Source: Pseudarthrobacter siccitolerans (lineage in GTDB: Bacteria > Actinomycetota > Actinomycetes > Actinomycetales > Micrococcaceae). Taken from it: DNA of 64,000 nt. Shown here piece after piece: positions 8,160-15,655 of this stretch. Numbering within the stretch: the stretch's first letter is position 1; every line of letters begins with the position of its first letter. The translations under genes and the position numbers were made by a program. The notes under the pieces were generated by a model. It was given only the letters and a program-made list of their open reading frames with translations, had not been told where the DNA came from and searched no databases. The stretch covers positions 4,278,001 to 4,342,000 of the forward strand of contig NZ_JAUSXB010000001.1 of the NCBI RefSeq assembly GCF_030823375.1, written 5' to 3'.

Positions 8160-9014
8160 ATGAGCGGACGTCACAGCGGGCGGACCAGCCAGGGAGTGCG
8201 CATCGCTGCACTGCCCGGGACGCTTAAACTACTTTCCCGGCTGGCACCCCGCCAGCTGAACGACGAGATCGCCTTCGCAAAGATCGAGCTTAAGCGCAAA
8301 GGTGTCCAGGTCGGAGTTGCCGCTGCCTTCCTCGCTGTCGCCCTGATCTTCGTCCTCTTCCTCGCGGTGGGGCTGATCGTGGCCGCCATCATGGGCCTCG
8401 CCACCATCATGCCCGCATGGCTGGCCGCCCTGATCGTCTCCGCGGCGTTCCTGCTCATTGCACTGATTGGCGGCCTGATCGGCGTCAACAGGTTCAAGAA
8501 GGCCATGCCGCTGCTGCCGGAGGAGACCATCCGCGGCATCAAGCACGACATCGGCGTTGCCAAGGAGGGATCGGCCTTCAACCCTGCGGTTCTGGACCCC
8601 CAGAGCCCTGAAGCAAAAGCTGCCAAGGCTGCCAAGGCGGAGGCAGCTGTCCGGGCCAAGGCTGAAAAGGAAGCCAAGGCCGAGGAGCACAACAAGGAAT
8701 TCCCGCAGGCCTCCGAGCCGGAACTTGCCCGCCGCCTCAGCCAGCGCCGCCACCACATCACCGAGGTCCGCGACGACCTCGGTGATGAGCTCGACGTCAA
8801 GACCCAGGCCCGGTTCCTGCTGGGTGCCGCGCAGGTAAAGCTGCGCGAGGGCCAGGTTATTGCCGGCCGGAGCAAAGACCTCGCCGCGCGCCGGCTGGCC
8901 GCTCTTTCTGAATCCACAGGCGGGCTGGGCAACCGGTGGAAACCGCTGGCCGCCTTCGCGGCCGCCGGCACCGTGTTCGTAGTGCTGGTCCGCAAGCTCC
9001 TTCGGACGTACTAG
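8160..9014 (+). CDS. actinobacterial holin-X-like (phage holin family) membrane protein
   Basis: About 284 residues. After an N-terminal segment ending LAPRQLNDEIAFAKIELKRK come two adjacent membrane helices (VGVAAAFLAVALIFVLFLAV and LAALIVSAAFLLIALIGGLI). This is the pattern of the DUF1469 / putative actinobacterial holin-X family, a chromosomal membrane family despite its name. A charged Ala/Lys/Glu stretch (about residues 145-185) and a C-terminal helix with a final hydrophobic segment (FAAAGTVFVVLVRKLL) follow. ATG 8160 is preceded by AAGGCGGG; ATGs at 8121 and 8139 are in frame. No phage genes are nearby, so a lytic role is not supported. Confidence 0.72.
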   Translation: MSGRHSGRTSQGVRIAALPGTLKLLSRLAPRQLNDEIAFAKIELKRKGVQVGVAAAFLAVALIFVLFLAVGLIVAAIMGLATIMPAWLAALIVSAAFLLIALIGGLIGVNRFKKAMPLLPEETIRGIKHDIGVAKEGSAFNPAVLDPQSPEAKAAKAAKAEAAVRAKAEKEAKAEEHNKEFPQASEPELARRLSQRRHHITEVRDDLGDELDVKTQARFLLGAAQVKLREGQVIAGRSKDLAARRLAALSESTGGLGNRWKPLAAFAAAGTVFVVLVRKLLRTY

Positions 9015-9109
9015 TACATAACGGGGCTGCCTCCGGCGGCCGGAGGCAGTACACAGGCACAAATTCGCTAATCCACGCCGGAGCGCAGCAGGAAGGGAAA
9101 GGGGACGGG

Positions 9110-9730
9110 ATGAAATTCATCGGTGCCGGCTCCCGTCCCGGCCGCCCCCACGTGGACCACGACCGCGTCTTCACCATCCCCAACCTGCTCACCGTGGTGC
9201 GGTTTATGGGAGTACCGCTGTTCATTTGGCTTGTCCTGGGGCAGAAACAGTACGCCGCAGGCGTGGTTGTCCTCGCGGTCATGGCCGGCACGGACTGGAT
9301 TGACGGGTACGTGGCCCGCCGCTTCGACCAGGCCTCCAAGCTCGGCCGCGTCCTGGATCCCATCGCCGACCGCCTGGCGCTGATCGCCGTCGCCGTCACA
9401 CTGGTGATTGCCGGCGTCGTGCACTGGCTGTACCTTGCCGCGCTGGTCATCCCGGACGCCATACTGCTGGTACTGACACTGTCCTTCTTCGGCGGCCACC
9501 CGGATCTTCCCGTCAGTGTTGTGGGCAAGGTCCGCACCGGCCTGCTGCTTCTCGGGACTCCGCTGCTGGTCCTCTCGCGGCTGGACACGGGGTTGTCCGA
9601 TGAACTCTTTGTCGCGGCATGGATCGTGCTGGGCCTTGGACTGCTCGGCCATTGGATCGCCGCCTACAACTACTTCTGGGCCATCCTGCGCAAGGGCAGA
9701 AGGCTTCATGACGACGGCGGGACCACCTGA
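9110..9730 (+). CDS. CDP-alcohol phosphatidyltransferase
   Basis: An integral membrane phospholipid enzyme that transfers a phosphatidyl group from CDP-diacylglycerol to an alcohol such as glycerol-3-phosphate or inositol phosphate. The family signature D-x2-D-G-x2-A-R-x8-G-x3-D-x3-D is intact in DWIDGYVARRFDQASKLG followed by RVLDPIADR (from about residue 63). Five to six membrane helices are visible. ATG 9110 has a strong GGAAGGGAAAGGGG region upstream; the frame is open further upstream without a credible start. It overlaps the next gene by ATGA at 9728-9731. The exact alcohol acceptor is unknown; cdsA at 18061 could supply CDP-diacylglycerol. Confidence 0.88.
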   Translation: MKFIGAGSRPGRPHVDHDRVFTIPNLLTVVRFMGVPLFIWLVLGQKQYAAGVVVLAVMAGTDWIDGYVARRFDQASKLGRVLDPIADRLALIAVAVTLVIAGVVHWLYLAALVIPDAILLVLTLSFFGGHPDLPVSVVGKVRTGLLLLGTPLLVLSRLDTGLSDELFVAAWIVLGLGLLGHWIAAYNYFWAILRKGRRLHDDGGTT

Positions 9731-10638
9731 TGGTCTGGCTCGCCGTTGTGCTTGCGGTGCTGGGTGCGTGCTGCCTGGCCTTCGGCGCGCAGCGCCAGGG
9801 GAGTGCGGTCAAGGCCGACACCGGCGGCCTGGCGCTGAGTTCGAACGGATTCCTCCGCCTTCTGAGGAACCCCCGCTGGGTGTTCGGCCTCCTGCTGCTG
9901 TGCGCCGGGATGGCGATGAACGCGGTGGCCCTCGTCTCGGCCCCGCTCACCGTTGTCCAGCCCATCGGGGCCATCGCGCTGGTCATCACCACCATCGTCA
10001 ACGCGAGGGACCAGGACCTCACCATCAACCGGGCCACCGTCGTGGCCATCGCAGCGTGCGTCACGGGCTCCGCCCTTTTTGTGCTCCTGGCGGTTAACGT
10101 GACCCAGGAGAACCATCACGTAGGCCTCGATGCCGAGCTCACCATCGTGCTGCTGCTGGCCCTCGCCGTCGGACTCTTCGGCACCCTTGCCGTGATGTTT
10201 AAGCACCGGCTGAACGCATTCGTCTACATCCTCGGCGCCGGTGTCCTCTTTGGTTTCGTGGCCGTGCTGACCCGGATCATCGGCAAGCACCTGCTGGACC
10301 CCAACGGCCTGTTCCTGCTGAACGTGCAGTGGTACTCGGTGCTGGCCATCATCGCCGCGGGCGGCCTCGGATCGTGGTTTGTCCAAAGCGCCTACTCCAC
10401 CGGTCCGCCGGACCTGGTGATCGCAGGGCTTACGGTGATTGATCCCATCGTGGGCATCGCCATCGGCATCACCATCCTCGGAGAACTCCGGCCGGATGTG
10501 CAAGCCGTGATGGCCATTGCCATGGGAACCGCCGCATCCCTTGCTATCGTGGGGGTAATCGCCCTTTCCAGGCACCATCCCGAGGTCACCAAGCGCAAGA
10601 AGGACGCGCGACGGGCCGCGGGCAAGCCGTCCCTGTAA
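9730..10638 (+). CDS. DMT-superfamily membrane transporter
   Basis: 302 residues with about nine to ten hydrophobic segments and two EamA-like halves (residues about 1-130 and 135-285). VVQPIGAIALVITTIV and VIDPIVGIAIGITILGELRP are the internally related segments expected of the drug/metabolite transporter superfamily (the second carries the typical E near the end). The C-terminal tail is basic (KRKKDARRAAGK). It is translationally coupled to the CDP-alcohol phosphatidyltransferase. The substrate is not identifiable. Confidence 0.8.
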   Translation: MVWLAVVLAVLGACCLAFGAQRQGSAVKADTGGLALSSNGFLRLLRNPRWVFGLLLLCAGMAMNAVALVSAPLTVVQPIGAIALVITTIVNARDQDLTINRATVVAIAACVTGSALFVLLAVNVTQENHHVGLDAELTIVLLLALAVGLFGTLAVMFKHRLNAFVYILGAGVLFGFVAVLTRIIGKHLLDPNGLFLLNVQWYSVLAIIAAGGLGSWFVQSAYSTGPPDLVIAGLTVIDPIVGIAIGITILGELRPDVQAVMAIAMGTAASLAIVGVIALSRHHPEVTKRKKDARRAAGKPSL

Positions 10639-10642
10639 TCCG

Positions 10643-10680
10643 TTCCAGCCAGACCCTTCGAGCCAGTCCCTTCCAGCCAG
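10643..10680. repeat. 14-bp tandem repeat after DMT transporter gene
   Basis: TTCCAGCCAGACCC (10643-10656), TTCGAGCCAGTCCC (10657-10670) and the partial TTCCAGCCAG (10671-10680) lie just after the stop codon. There is no stem-loop with a T-tract here, so it is not a terminator. Confidence 0.75.
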
Positions 10681-10765
10681 CAATACACGAGGCCCCGGCG
10701 CCAGCCGCGGCCGGCCGTGCTGTCAGTACCCGCTGTCCGCACCGTGACCATCAGGAGCCCTCCAC

Positions 10766-11962
10766 GTGACCACGCCAGCAGACCAGCAACCCCTGACCGT
10801 CCTGATAGCGGCGGACACCTACCCGCCGCATATCAACGGTGCAGCCCAGTTCGGCTACCGCCTGGCGAAGGGAATGACCGGCCGCGGCCACAACGTGCAC
10901 GTGCTGGCCTGCCGTGCCGACAACGGGAAGAGCTTCACAGAGTTCCGGTCAGAAGCAACCGTCCACCGGCTCCGCTCCCACGGCGTCCCCACGCATGAGT
11001 ACTTCCGGATCTGCCTCCCCTGGGAAATCAAGAAGGAAATCAGCCTCCTCTTCGACCGCGTCCAGCCCGACGTGGTGCACATCCAGAGCCACTACATGAT
11101 CGGCGAGCACGTTCTCTACGAGGCTGTCCGGCGAGGCATCCGCGTTGTTGCCACCAACCACTTCATGCCGGAAAACCTCAACCCGTTCCTTCCGTTTCCC
11201 CAGTGGTTCAAGAACATCATCGGGCGCATCTCCTGGAAGGACATGGGCAAGGTCATGGGCCAGGCGGATGTGGTCACCACCCCCACCCCGCTGGCGGCCA
11301 AAGCCATGCACCAGCACGCCTTCCTTCGCAAAGTCCTTCCGCTGTCCAACGGCATCGACTCCGCGGCCTACGAGCTGGAGCCCGGAGAGCAGATCGAGCC
11401 GCATGCGCACCCCACCGTGTTGTTCGTGGGCCGCCTGGCGGAGGAAAAGCACGTGGACGTGCTGATCGAGGCCGTGAGCAAGACGCCCCCCGAGCTGAAG
11501 GTGCACCTGGAAATCGTAGGTGGCGGCGAGGTCCGGTCCGGCCTCGAAAACCTCGTGCAGCGGCTCGGACTGGGGGACCGGGTGAAGTTCCTGGGCCTCG
11601 CCAGCGACGAGGAACTGCGGAAGGCCTACATCCGGGCTGACCTCTTCTGCATGCCCGGCACCGCCGAACTCCAGTCGCTGGTTACCCTCGAGGCGATGTC
11701 AGCGTCCACCCCGGTTGTACTCGCAGACGCCATGGCCTTGCCGCACCTGGTGCGCGACGGCGACAACGGATACCTGTTCACCCCCGGCGACAGCGATGAC
11801 CTGGCCAAAAAGATCACCCTGATCCTGGAGCTGCCCGCCGACCAGCGCGCGGTCATGGGCCAGGCCAGCCGGCAGATGGTGGAACCGCACAGCATCCAAG
11901 GCACCCTGCAGACCTTCGAGGACCTGTACCGGGGCGCAGGCTTCGAAGACAAAGTGGTCTGA
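10766..11962 (+). CDS. GT4-family glycosyltransferase
   Basis: A GT-B-fold glycosyltransferase of 398 residues. The N-terminal domain begins TVLIAADTYPPHINGAAQFG, typical of family 4 enzymes acting on lipid or polysaccharide acceptors. The C-terminal domain has VLFVGRLAEEKHVDVLIEAV (about residue 215) and the nucleotide-sugar E-x7-E motif in GTAELQSLVTLEAMSAS (about residue 298). No membrane segment is present, so it would act on the inner leaflet. The GTG start at 10766 fits the family N-terminus. It resembles the PimB/MgtA-like mannosyltransferases of actinobacteria; the acceptor is not determinable. Confidence 0.86.
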   Translation: MTTPADQQPLTVLIAADTYPPHINGAAQFGYRLAKGMTGRGHNVHVLACRADNGKSFTEFRSEATVHRLRSHGVPTHEYFRICLPWEIKKEISLLFDRVQPDVVHIQSHYMIGEHVLYEAVRRGIRVVATNHFMPENLNPFLPFPQWFKNIIGRISWKDMGKVMGQADVVTTPTPLAAKAMHQHAFLRKVLPLSNGIDSAAYELEPGEQIEPHAHPTVLFVGRLAEEKHVDVLIEAVSKTPPELKVHLEIVGGGEVRSGLENLVQRLGLGDRVKFLGLASDEELRKAYIRADLFCMPGTAELQSLVTLEAMSASTPVVLADAMALPHLVRDGDNGYLFTPGDSDDLAKKITLILELPADQRAVMGQASRQMVEPHSIQGTLQTFEDLYRGAGFEDKVV

Positions 11963-12036
11963 ATGCTTTCCCGGGTTTGCTAGAGTAATTTTGCCCTGCA
12001 GGCATCTCCCGTTTTGAGGAGGCCGGCCAGGGCTTG

Positions 12037-12110
12037 GGGGCTATAGCTCAGCTGGTTAGAGCGCGGGACTCATAATCCTAAGGTCCTCGGTTCAAGTCCG
12101 AGTAGCCCTA
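12037..12110 (+). tRNA. tRNA with CAT anticodon, probably elongator tRNA-Met
   Basis: Folded by eye: acceptor GGGGCTA (12037-12043) / TAGCCCT (12103-12109) with a G-U pair at 1-72, discriminator A (12110), D arm GCTC...GAGC, anticodon loop CTCATAA (CAT), T arm CTCGG-TTCAAGT-CCGAG. The anticodon stem CGGGA/TCCTA has a C-A mismatch at its top. It is not an initiator, which would carry three G-C pairs next to the loop. tRNA-Ile2, whose CAT is modified to lysidine, is the alternative. CCA is not encoded. Confidence 0.9.
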
Positions 12111-12121
12111 CAACAACGCGG

Positions 12122-12159
12122 AAACCGCGGCCGGCGTCCATTGCCGGCCGCGGTTTTTT
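12122..12159 (+). terminator. Rho-independent terminator after the CAT tRNA
   Basis: Perfect 14-bp stem AAACCGCGGCCGGC (12122-12135) / GCCGGCCGCGGTTT (12143-12156), 7-base loop, followed by further T residues (run 12154-12159). Confidence 0.93.
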
Positions 12160-12176
12160 CGGTTGCAGAGGCCAGT

Positions 12177-12357
12177 TGGGGAACGCTCCATCACGTCCCG
12201 CAACGATTTGGGGAACGCGTCATCACGTCCCGTAACGATTTGGGGAGCGCTCCATCACGTCCTGCAACGATTTGGGGATCGCTCCGTTACGTCCTGCATT
12301 GGGGATCGGTCCGTTACGTCCTGCACCGGCTTGGGGATCGCATCATCATTCTTCGGA
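12177..12357. repeat. 32-bp tandem repeat array
   Basis: Six degenerate copies start at 12177, 12209, 12241, 12273, 12300 and 12332. The first three are full 32-bp units beginning TGGGGA(A/G)CGC, continuing (T/G)(C/T)CATCACGTCC and ending in (C/T)(A/G)CAACGATT or close to it. The fourth lacks about five bases; the fifth and sixth diverge at the 3' side. Units abut with no spacer, which separates this from a CRISPR array. No gene, promoter or transposase was recognised in it. It occupies the intergenic space between the tRNA terminator and the acyl-CoA dehydrogenase. Confidence 0.85.
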
Positions 12358-12416
12358 ATCTCCCGGAGGTACTCTCCGGCGCGCGGCCTGCTGCGGCAGT
12401 TCCGCCGTCGAACCGC

Positions 12417-12469
12417 GCAGGAACTGATAGGGCGTTGTCCTAAAAGCTGCAGGAGGTGATGGGGCGTCC
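12417..12469. repeat. two inverted, degenerate copies of the 32-bp repeat
   Basis: GCAGGAACTGATAGGGCG (from 12417) and GCAGGAGGTGATGGGGCG (from 12449) resemble the reverse complement of the array unit (GCAGGACGTGATGGAGCG), differing at a few positions each. They face the direct array across about 60 bases, so transcripts or single-stranded DNA could fold back over the region. They also bring AGGAGGTGATGG-like, ribosome-binding-site-like sequence, but no credible gene follows it. Confidence 0.55.
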
Positions 12470-12525
12470 GGAGCGCAAGGGCAGTCCTTCAACCTTTCCT
12501 TTCATACGGTCCTGAGATGCGGTAT

Positions 12526-12541
12526 GTTACTGAGCAGTAAC
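12526..12541. promoter_or_regulatory. 16-bp palindrome upstream of acyl-CoA dehydrogenase
   Basis: GTTACTG-AG-CAGTAAC has perfect 7-bp arms with a 2-base centre and lies 54 bases upstream of the ATG at 12596. Size and symmetry fit a TetR-family operator of the kind controlling fatty-acid catabolism. No TetR gene is adjacent; the nearest candidate is at 32049. Confidence 0.5.
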
Positions 12542-12595
12542 TTACCGTGCTCATTCCGCGAGCCCCGGTCACCGCTGATCACTTGCGAGGTATTC

Positions 12596-13783
12596 ATGTC
12601 CACTTCCGCTGCCGGCCTCAACCTCCCCTACCCTGACGGCGACTTCTATGCCTTCGAGCAAATGCTCAGTGCCAAGGAGCAGGACCGGCTGGCGGAGATC
12701 CGGGACTTCCTGGCCCGTGAGGTGCGGCCCATCGCGGTGGATTGCTGGAACCGGGGTGAATTCCCCATGGATCTGATTCCTAAGCTTGCGGACATCGACC
12801 TCGTCAGTCCGGTCCGGCGGCAGGGCCACTCAAGCCTCTTCGCCGGCCTGATGCACGCCGAGGTGACCCGCGCCGACGCGTCCATCTCCACCTTTATGGG
12901 TGTGCACGACGGACTCTTCACCGGTTCCATCGAGGCGCTCGCCTCCCAGGAACAAAAGGACGCCTGGCTCCCTGACATCTACGCGCTGAAAAAAATCGGG
13001 GCATTCGGCCTGACGGAACCCCTCGGCGGATCGGACGTTGCCGGCGGGACGCGCACCACCGCCCGGCGCGAGGGTGACTCATGGATCCTCAACGGCGCCA
13101 AGCGCTGGATTGGCAACGCCACTTTCTCCGACTGGGTGGTCATCTATGCTCGCGACGTCGAAGACAACAAGGTCAAGGGCTTCCTGGTGGACACCGCGCT
13201 GGAGGGCTTCAGTGCGGCGAAGATCGAGAACAAGATTGCCCTCCGGACGGTCCAGAACGCCGACATCACCCTGGACAACGTGGTGGTACCGGACTTCTAC
13301 AAACTCGCCCACGCCAACAGCTTCCGCGACGTCAACAAAGTCCTTAAAGTCACCCGCCTCGGCGTCGCCTGGCAGGCCGTGGGCCAGCAGCTTGCCGCCT
13401 TCGACGTCGCGCGCCGCTATGCCGTGGAGCGCCGGCAGTTCGGCCGGCCACTGGCCTCATTCCAGCTGGTCCAGAGCCAGCTGGTGCAGATGCTGGGTAA
13501 CTCCGTCAGCTCCATGGGCATGATGGTGCGGCTGTCGCAACTGGAGGACGCCGGTGAGGCCAAGGACGAGCAGTCCGCTCTGGCCAAGGCCTTCACCACA
13601 GCCAGGATGCGTGAAAGCGTGGCCATCGGCCGGAACCTTTTGGGCGGCAACGGCATCGTGACCGACTTCGAGATGGCAAAGATCTTCGCGGACGCCGAAG
13701 CCATCTACTCCTACGAAGGCACCCACGAGATCAACAGCCTGGTAACCGGGCGGGCGATCACCGGGATCTCCGCCATCGTCTGA
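12596..13783 (+). CDS. acyl-CoA dehydrogenase, glutaryl-CoA dehydrogenase-like
   Basis: An FAD-dependent acyl-CoA dehydrogenase of 395 residues. It contains GAFGLTEPLGGSDVAGGTRT (about residue 138), WILNGAKRWIGNATF and the C-terminal flavin/catalytic region RNLLGGNGIVTDFEMAKIFA. The catalytic glutamate is in IYSYEGTHEINSLVTGRAIT; YEGTHEIN and GRAITG resemble the glutaryl-CoA dehydrogenase branch (lysine/tryptophan catabolism), although short-chain specificity cannot be excluded. ATG 12596 follows GCGAGG; the frame extends to 12524 without support. It is a single-gene unit with a palindromic operator candidate upstream. Confidence 0.88.
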   Translation: MSTSAAGLNLPYPDGDFYAFEQMLSAKEQDRLAEIRDFLAREVRPIAVDCWNRGEFPMDLIPKLADIDLVSPVRRQGHSSLFAGLMHAEVTRADASISTFMGVHDGLFTGSIEALASQEQKDAWLPDIYALKKIGAFGLTEPLGGSDVAGGTRTTARREGDSWILNGAKRWIGNATFSDWVVIYARDVEDNKVKGFLVDTALEGFSAAKIENKIALRTVQNADITLDNVVVPDFYKLAHANSFRDVNKVLKVTRLGVAWQAVGQQLAAFDVARRYAVERRQFGRPLASFQLVQSQLVQMLGNSVSSMGMMVRLSQLEDAGEAKDEQSALAKAFTTARMRESVAIGRNLLGGNGIVTDFEMAKIFADAEAIYSYEGTHEINSLVTGRAITGISAIV

Positions 13784-13819
13784 GCGGGATCGCCGGCATC
13801 CGGCCGATTTATCGCTGGC

Positions 13820-14200
13820 TTAGCCCAGTGGCAGCAGGATGGATGGCCGCAGGTCCATCACAAACTGCAGGGGATTGACGTAGTCGTCACCGCGCCGGAC
13901 ACCCCAGTGGACGCAGGATGCGGCAGCGCAGTGGCCGGCAAGGAGCGTCCCGATCGGCTGCCCGGCAGCCACCACACTTCCTGCGGCCAACGTACTCTCC
14001 ACTGGTTCAAAGCTGCTGCGCAGCCCATTGCCATGGTCGATGGTGATCACCGGCCGGTCGACCACCACGCCCACAAAGCTGACGGTGCCCGGCGCCGGCG
14101 AGGTGACCTGTACGCGGGGCCCGGGCGTCAGTACCTCCCCGGTAGGGGCCAGGGATGCGGGCAGCAGGAGCAGGGCCGCAAGCAGTGCCGGTGGTTTCAT
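13820..14200 (-). CDS. secreted M23-like (LytM-fold) protein, probably non-catalytic
   Basis: A 126-residue protein with a signal peptide (MKPPALLAALLLLPASLAPT), probably exported. The LytM/peptidase M23 core is visible: PAPGTVSFVGVVVDRPVITI, DHGNGLRSSFEPV, GQPIGTLLAGHC and SCVHWGVRRGDDYVNPLQFV. In active M23 enzymes zinc is held by H-x3-D and H-x-H; here the first His of the H-x-H pair is Cys (CVHWG) and the upstream H-x3-D is not evident. It is therefore probably a cell-wall-binding or regulatory relative rather than an endopeptidase. It is divergent from rpsB, where actinobacteria often carry an M23 gene. Confidence 0.82.
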   Translation of the reverse strand: MKPPALLAALLLLPASLAPTGEVLTPGPRVQVTSPAPGTVSFVGVVVDRPVITIDHGNGLRSSFEPVESTLAAGSVVAAGQPIGTLLAGHCAAASCVHWGVRRGDDYVNPLQFVMDLRPSILLPLG

Positions 14201-14640
14201 GTGCCCAGCCTGCGCCGGTTGAAAAGCTGCCGGCAGGGGCAGCTTCCCCTATGTGGATAAGGCGCGGTGCCGCCGTCGTGCATGTCCCGCACATGTCCTC
14301 CGCCTGCGGGTGCCTGTAGTACACTTGATGGAGCAGTTTGCTGCGCCCTCAACGCTTTCCGTCCAGCGGCTACCCAAAGGTTTTTCCCAACGGTATATGC
14401 CCCTGTCCGGCCTGCGTCGACACATCTCATTCAGGAGTGTGGGGGAGCAGTGGCTGACTACGCGTGTCCAGCCCTCCACGAGGATCGGGCTTCTTGCGGT
14501 CAGGACCACGGTCCTGATGAGAAGCGCGATGGACGCCAGGAGCACGGCCCGCCCGGGCCACGCTAATCAACCGTCAACTATTGGCAGGGTAAGAAGCCCC
14601 AGGGGTTTCTCATGAATGACCTGCCGGAAGGAGCGTCGGC
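14201..14640. other. intergenic region holding the rpsB leader; no gene seen
   Basis: About 440 bases between the divergent M23 gene and rpsB. Open frames here lack coding character. A TACACT -10-like box at 14320-14325 might start the rpsB transcript, giving a long leader. The leader contains a 7-bp hairpin, TCAGGAC-CACG-GTCCTGA (14500-14517), and a clear ribosome binding site (GGAAGGAGCG) just before the rpsB ATG. An r-protein-responsive leader is possible but not shown. Confidence 0.4.
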
Positions 14641-15528
14641 ATGCCCGTCGTAACTATGCGCCAGCTGCTTGACAGCGGCGTCCACTTTGGACACCAGACC
14701 CGTCGTTGGAACCCGAAGATGAAGCGCTTCATCTTCACGGAGCGCAACGGCATCTACATCATCGACCTTCAGCAGTCGCTGTCCTACATCGACCGCGCCT
14801 ACGAGTTCGTGAAGGCCACCGTTGCACACGGCGGCACCGTACTCTTCGTCGGTACCAAGAAGCAGGCCCAGGAAGCAATTGCCGAGCAGGCAACCCGCGT
14901 GGGCCAGCCGTACGTGAACCAGCGTTGGCTCGGCGGTATGCTGACCAACTTCCAGACCGTCGCCAAGCGAATCCAGCGCATGAAGGAACTCGAAGAGATC
15001 GACTTCGACGACGTCGCCGGCTCCGCTTACACCAAGAAGGAGCTCCTGCTCCTTAGGCGTGAACTCACCAAGCTCGAGTCCAACCTCGGCGGTATCCGCA
15101 ACCTGACCAAGGCACCGTCCGTGCTCTGGATCGTGGACACCAAGAAGGAACACCTCGCCGTTGATGAGGCCAAGAAGCTGAACATCCCGGTTGTGGCCAT
15201 CCTGGACACCAACTGCGATCCGGACGAGGTCGACTTCCCGATCCCGGGCAACGATGACGCCATCCGCTCCGTGAACCTCCTGACCCGCGTTGTTGCCGAC
15301 GCCGTTGCTGAGGGCCTCATCGCCCGCAACAACCGCGGCACGGGCGCCACTGAGGCTCCGGAAGAGCCGCTGGCCGAGTGGGAGCGCGAGCTCCTCGAAG
15401 GCAGCAAGGCTGAAGAAGCCGCCGCTGCCCCGGCCGCTGAAGAAGCTGCTCCGGCTGCCGAAGAAGCTGCTCCGGCCGCCGAGGAAGCCCCGGCTGCTGC
15501 CGAGGCTCCCGCCGAAGACGCCAAGTAG
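14641..15528 (+). CDS. rpsB: 30S ribosomal protein S2
   Basis: A small-subunit protein assembled late onto the 30S head. The start [20 protein letters not shown] is diagnostic, as are [31 protein letters not shown] and [13 protein letters not shown]. 295 residues is longer than the E. coli protein (about 240) because of an actinobacterial Ala/Glu tail built from repeats of APAAEE (about residues 258-295). ATG 14641 sits behind GGAAGGAG. It forms a cluster with tsf, pyrH, frr and cdsA. Confidence 0.98.
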   Translation: MPVVTMRQLLDSGVHFGHQTRRWNPKMKRFIFTERNGIYIIDLQQSLSYIDRAYEFVKATVAHGGTVLFVGTKKQAQEAIAEQATRVGQPYVNQRWLGGMLTNFQTVAKRIQRMKELEEIDFDDVAGSAYTKKELLLLRRELTKLESNLGGIRNLTKAPSVLWIVDTKKEHLAVDEAKKLNIPVVAILDTNCDPDEVDFPIPGNDDAIRSVNLLTRVVADAVAEGLIARNNRGTGATEAPEEPLAEWERELLEGSKAEEAAAAPAAEEAAPAAEEAAPAAEEAPAAAEAPAEDAK

Positions 15529-15574
15529 CACAAGTAAATCCGGATTCTCCGCGCTGCCCGCAGCCGGAGCTGCT

Positions 15575-15614
15575 GACAGGATGGCCGCCCACTTTGGTGG
15601 GCTGCCGTCCTGTC
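15575..15614 (+). promoter_or_regulatory. hairpin between rpsB and tsf
   Basis: GACAGGATGGC (15575-15585) pairs with GCTGCCGTCCTGTC (15601-15614), with an inner GCCCA/TGGGC stem around CTTTGG. No T-tract follows, so it is more likely a processing or attenuation stem that lowers tsf relative to rpsB than a full terminator. Confidence 0.55.
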
Positions 15615-15655
15615 GGTCCGTACACCACATCAAATTTCTAGACAGAGGGGTTCAC

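Noticed and set aside
8160..9014. Prophage or lysis cassette because of holin-like protein
   Set aside because: The holin-X/DUF1469 family is chromosomal in actinobacteria; no endolysin, portal, terminase or integrase is nearby.
10643..10680. Regulatory site after the DMT gene
   Set aside because: It is a simple 14-bp slippage repeat with no dyad symmetry.
12177..12357. Possible CRISPR array
   Set aside because: The 32-bp units abut directly, with no unique spacers between them, and no cas gene is in the window.
14249..14615. Small genes in the rpsB leader
   Set aside because: The frames have Arg/Ser/Cys-rich composition, no recognisable domain and no ribosome binding site.
15290..15655. 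N-terminal extension of EF-Ts
   Set aside because: The frame is open only because of the repetitive rpsB tail; the family consensus and ribosome binding site place the start at 15656.
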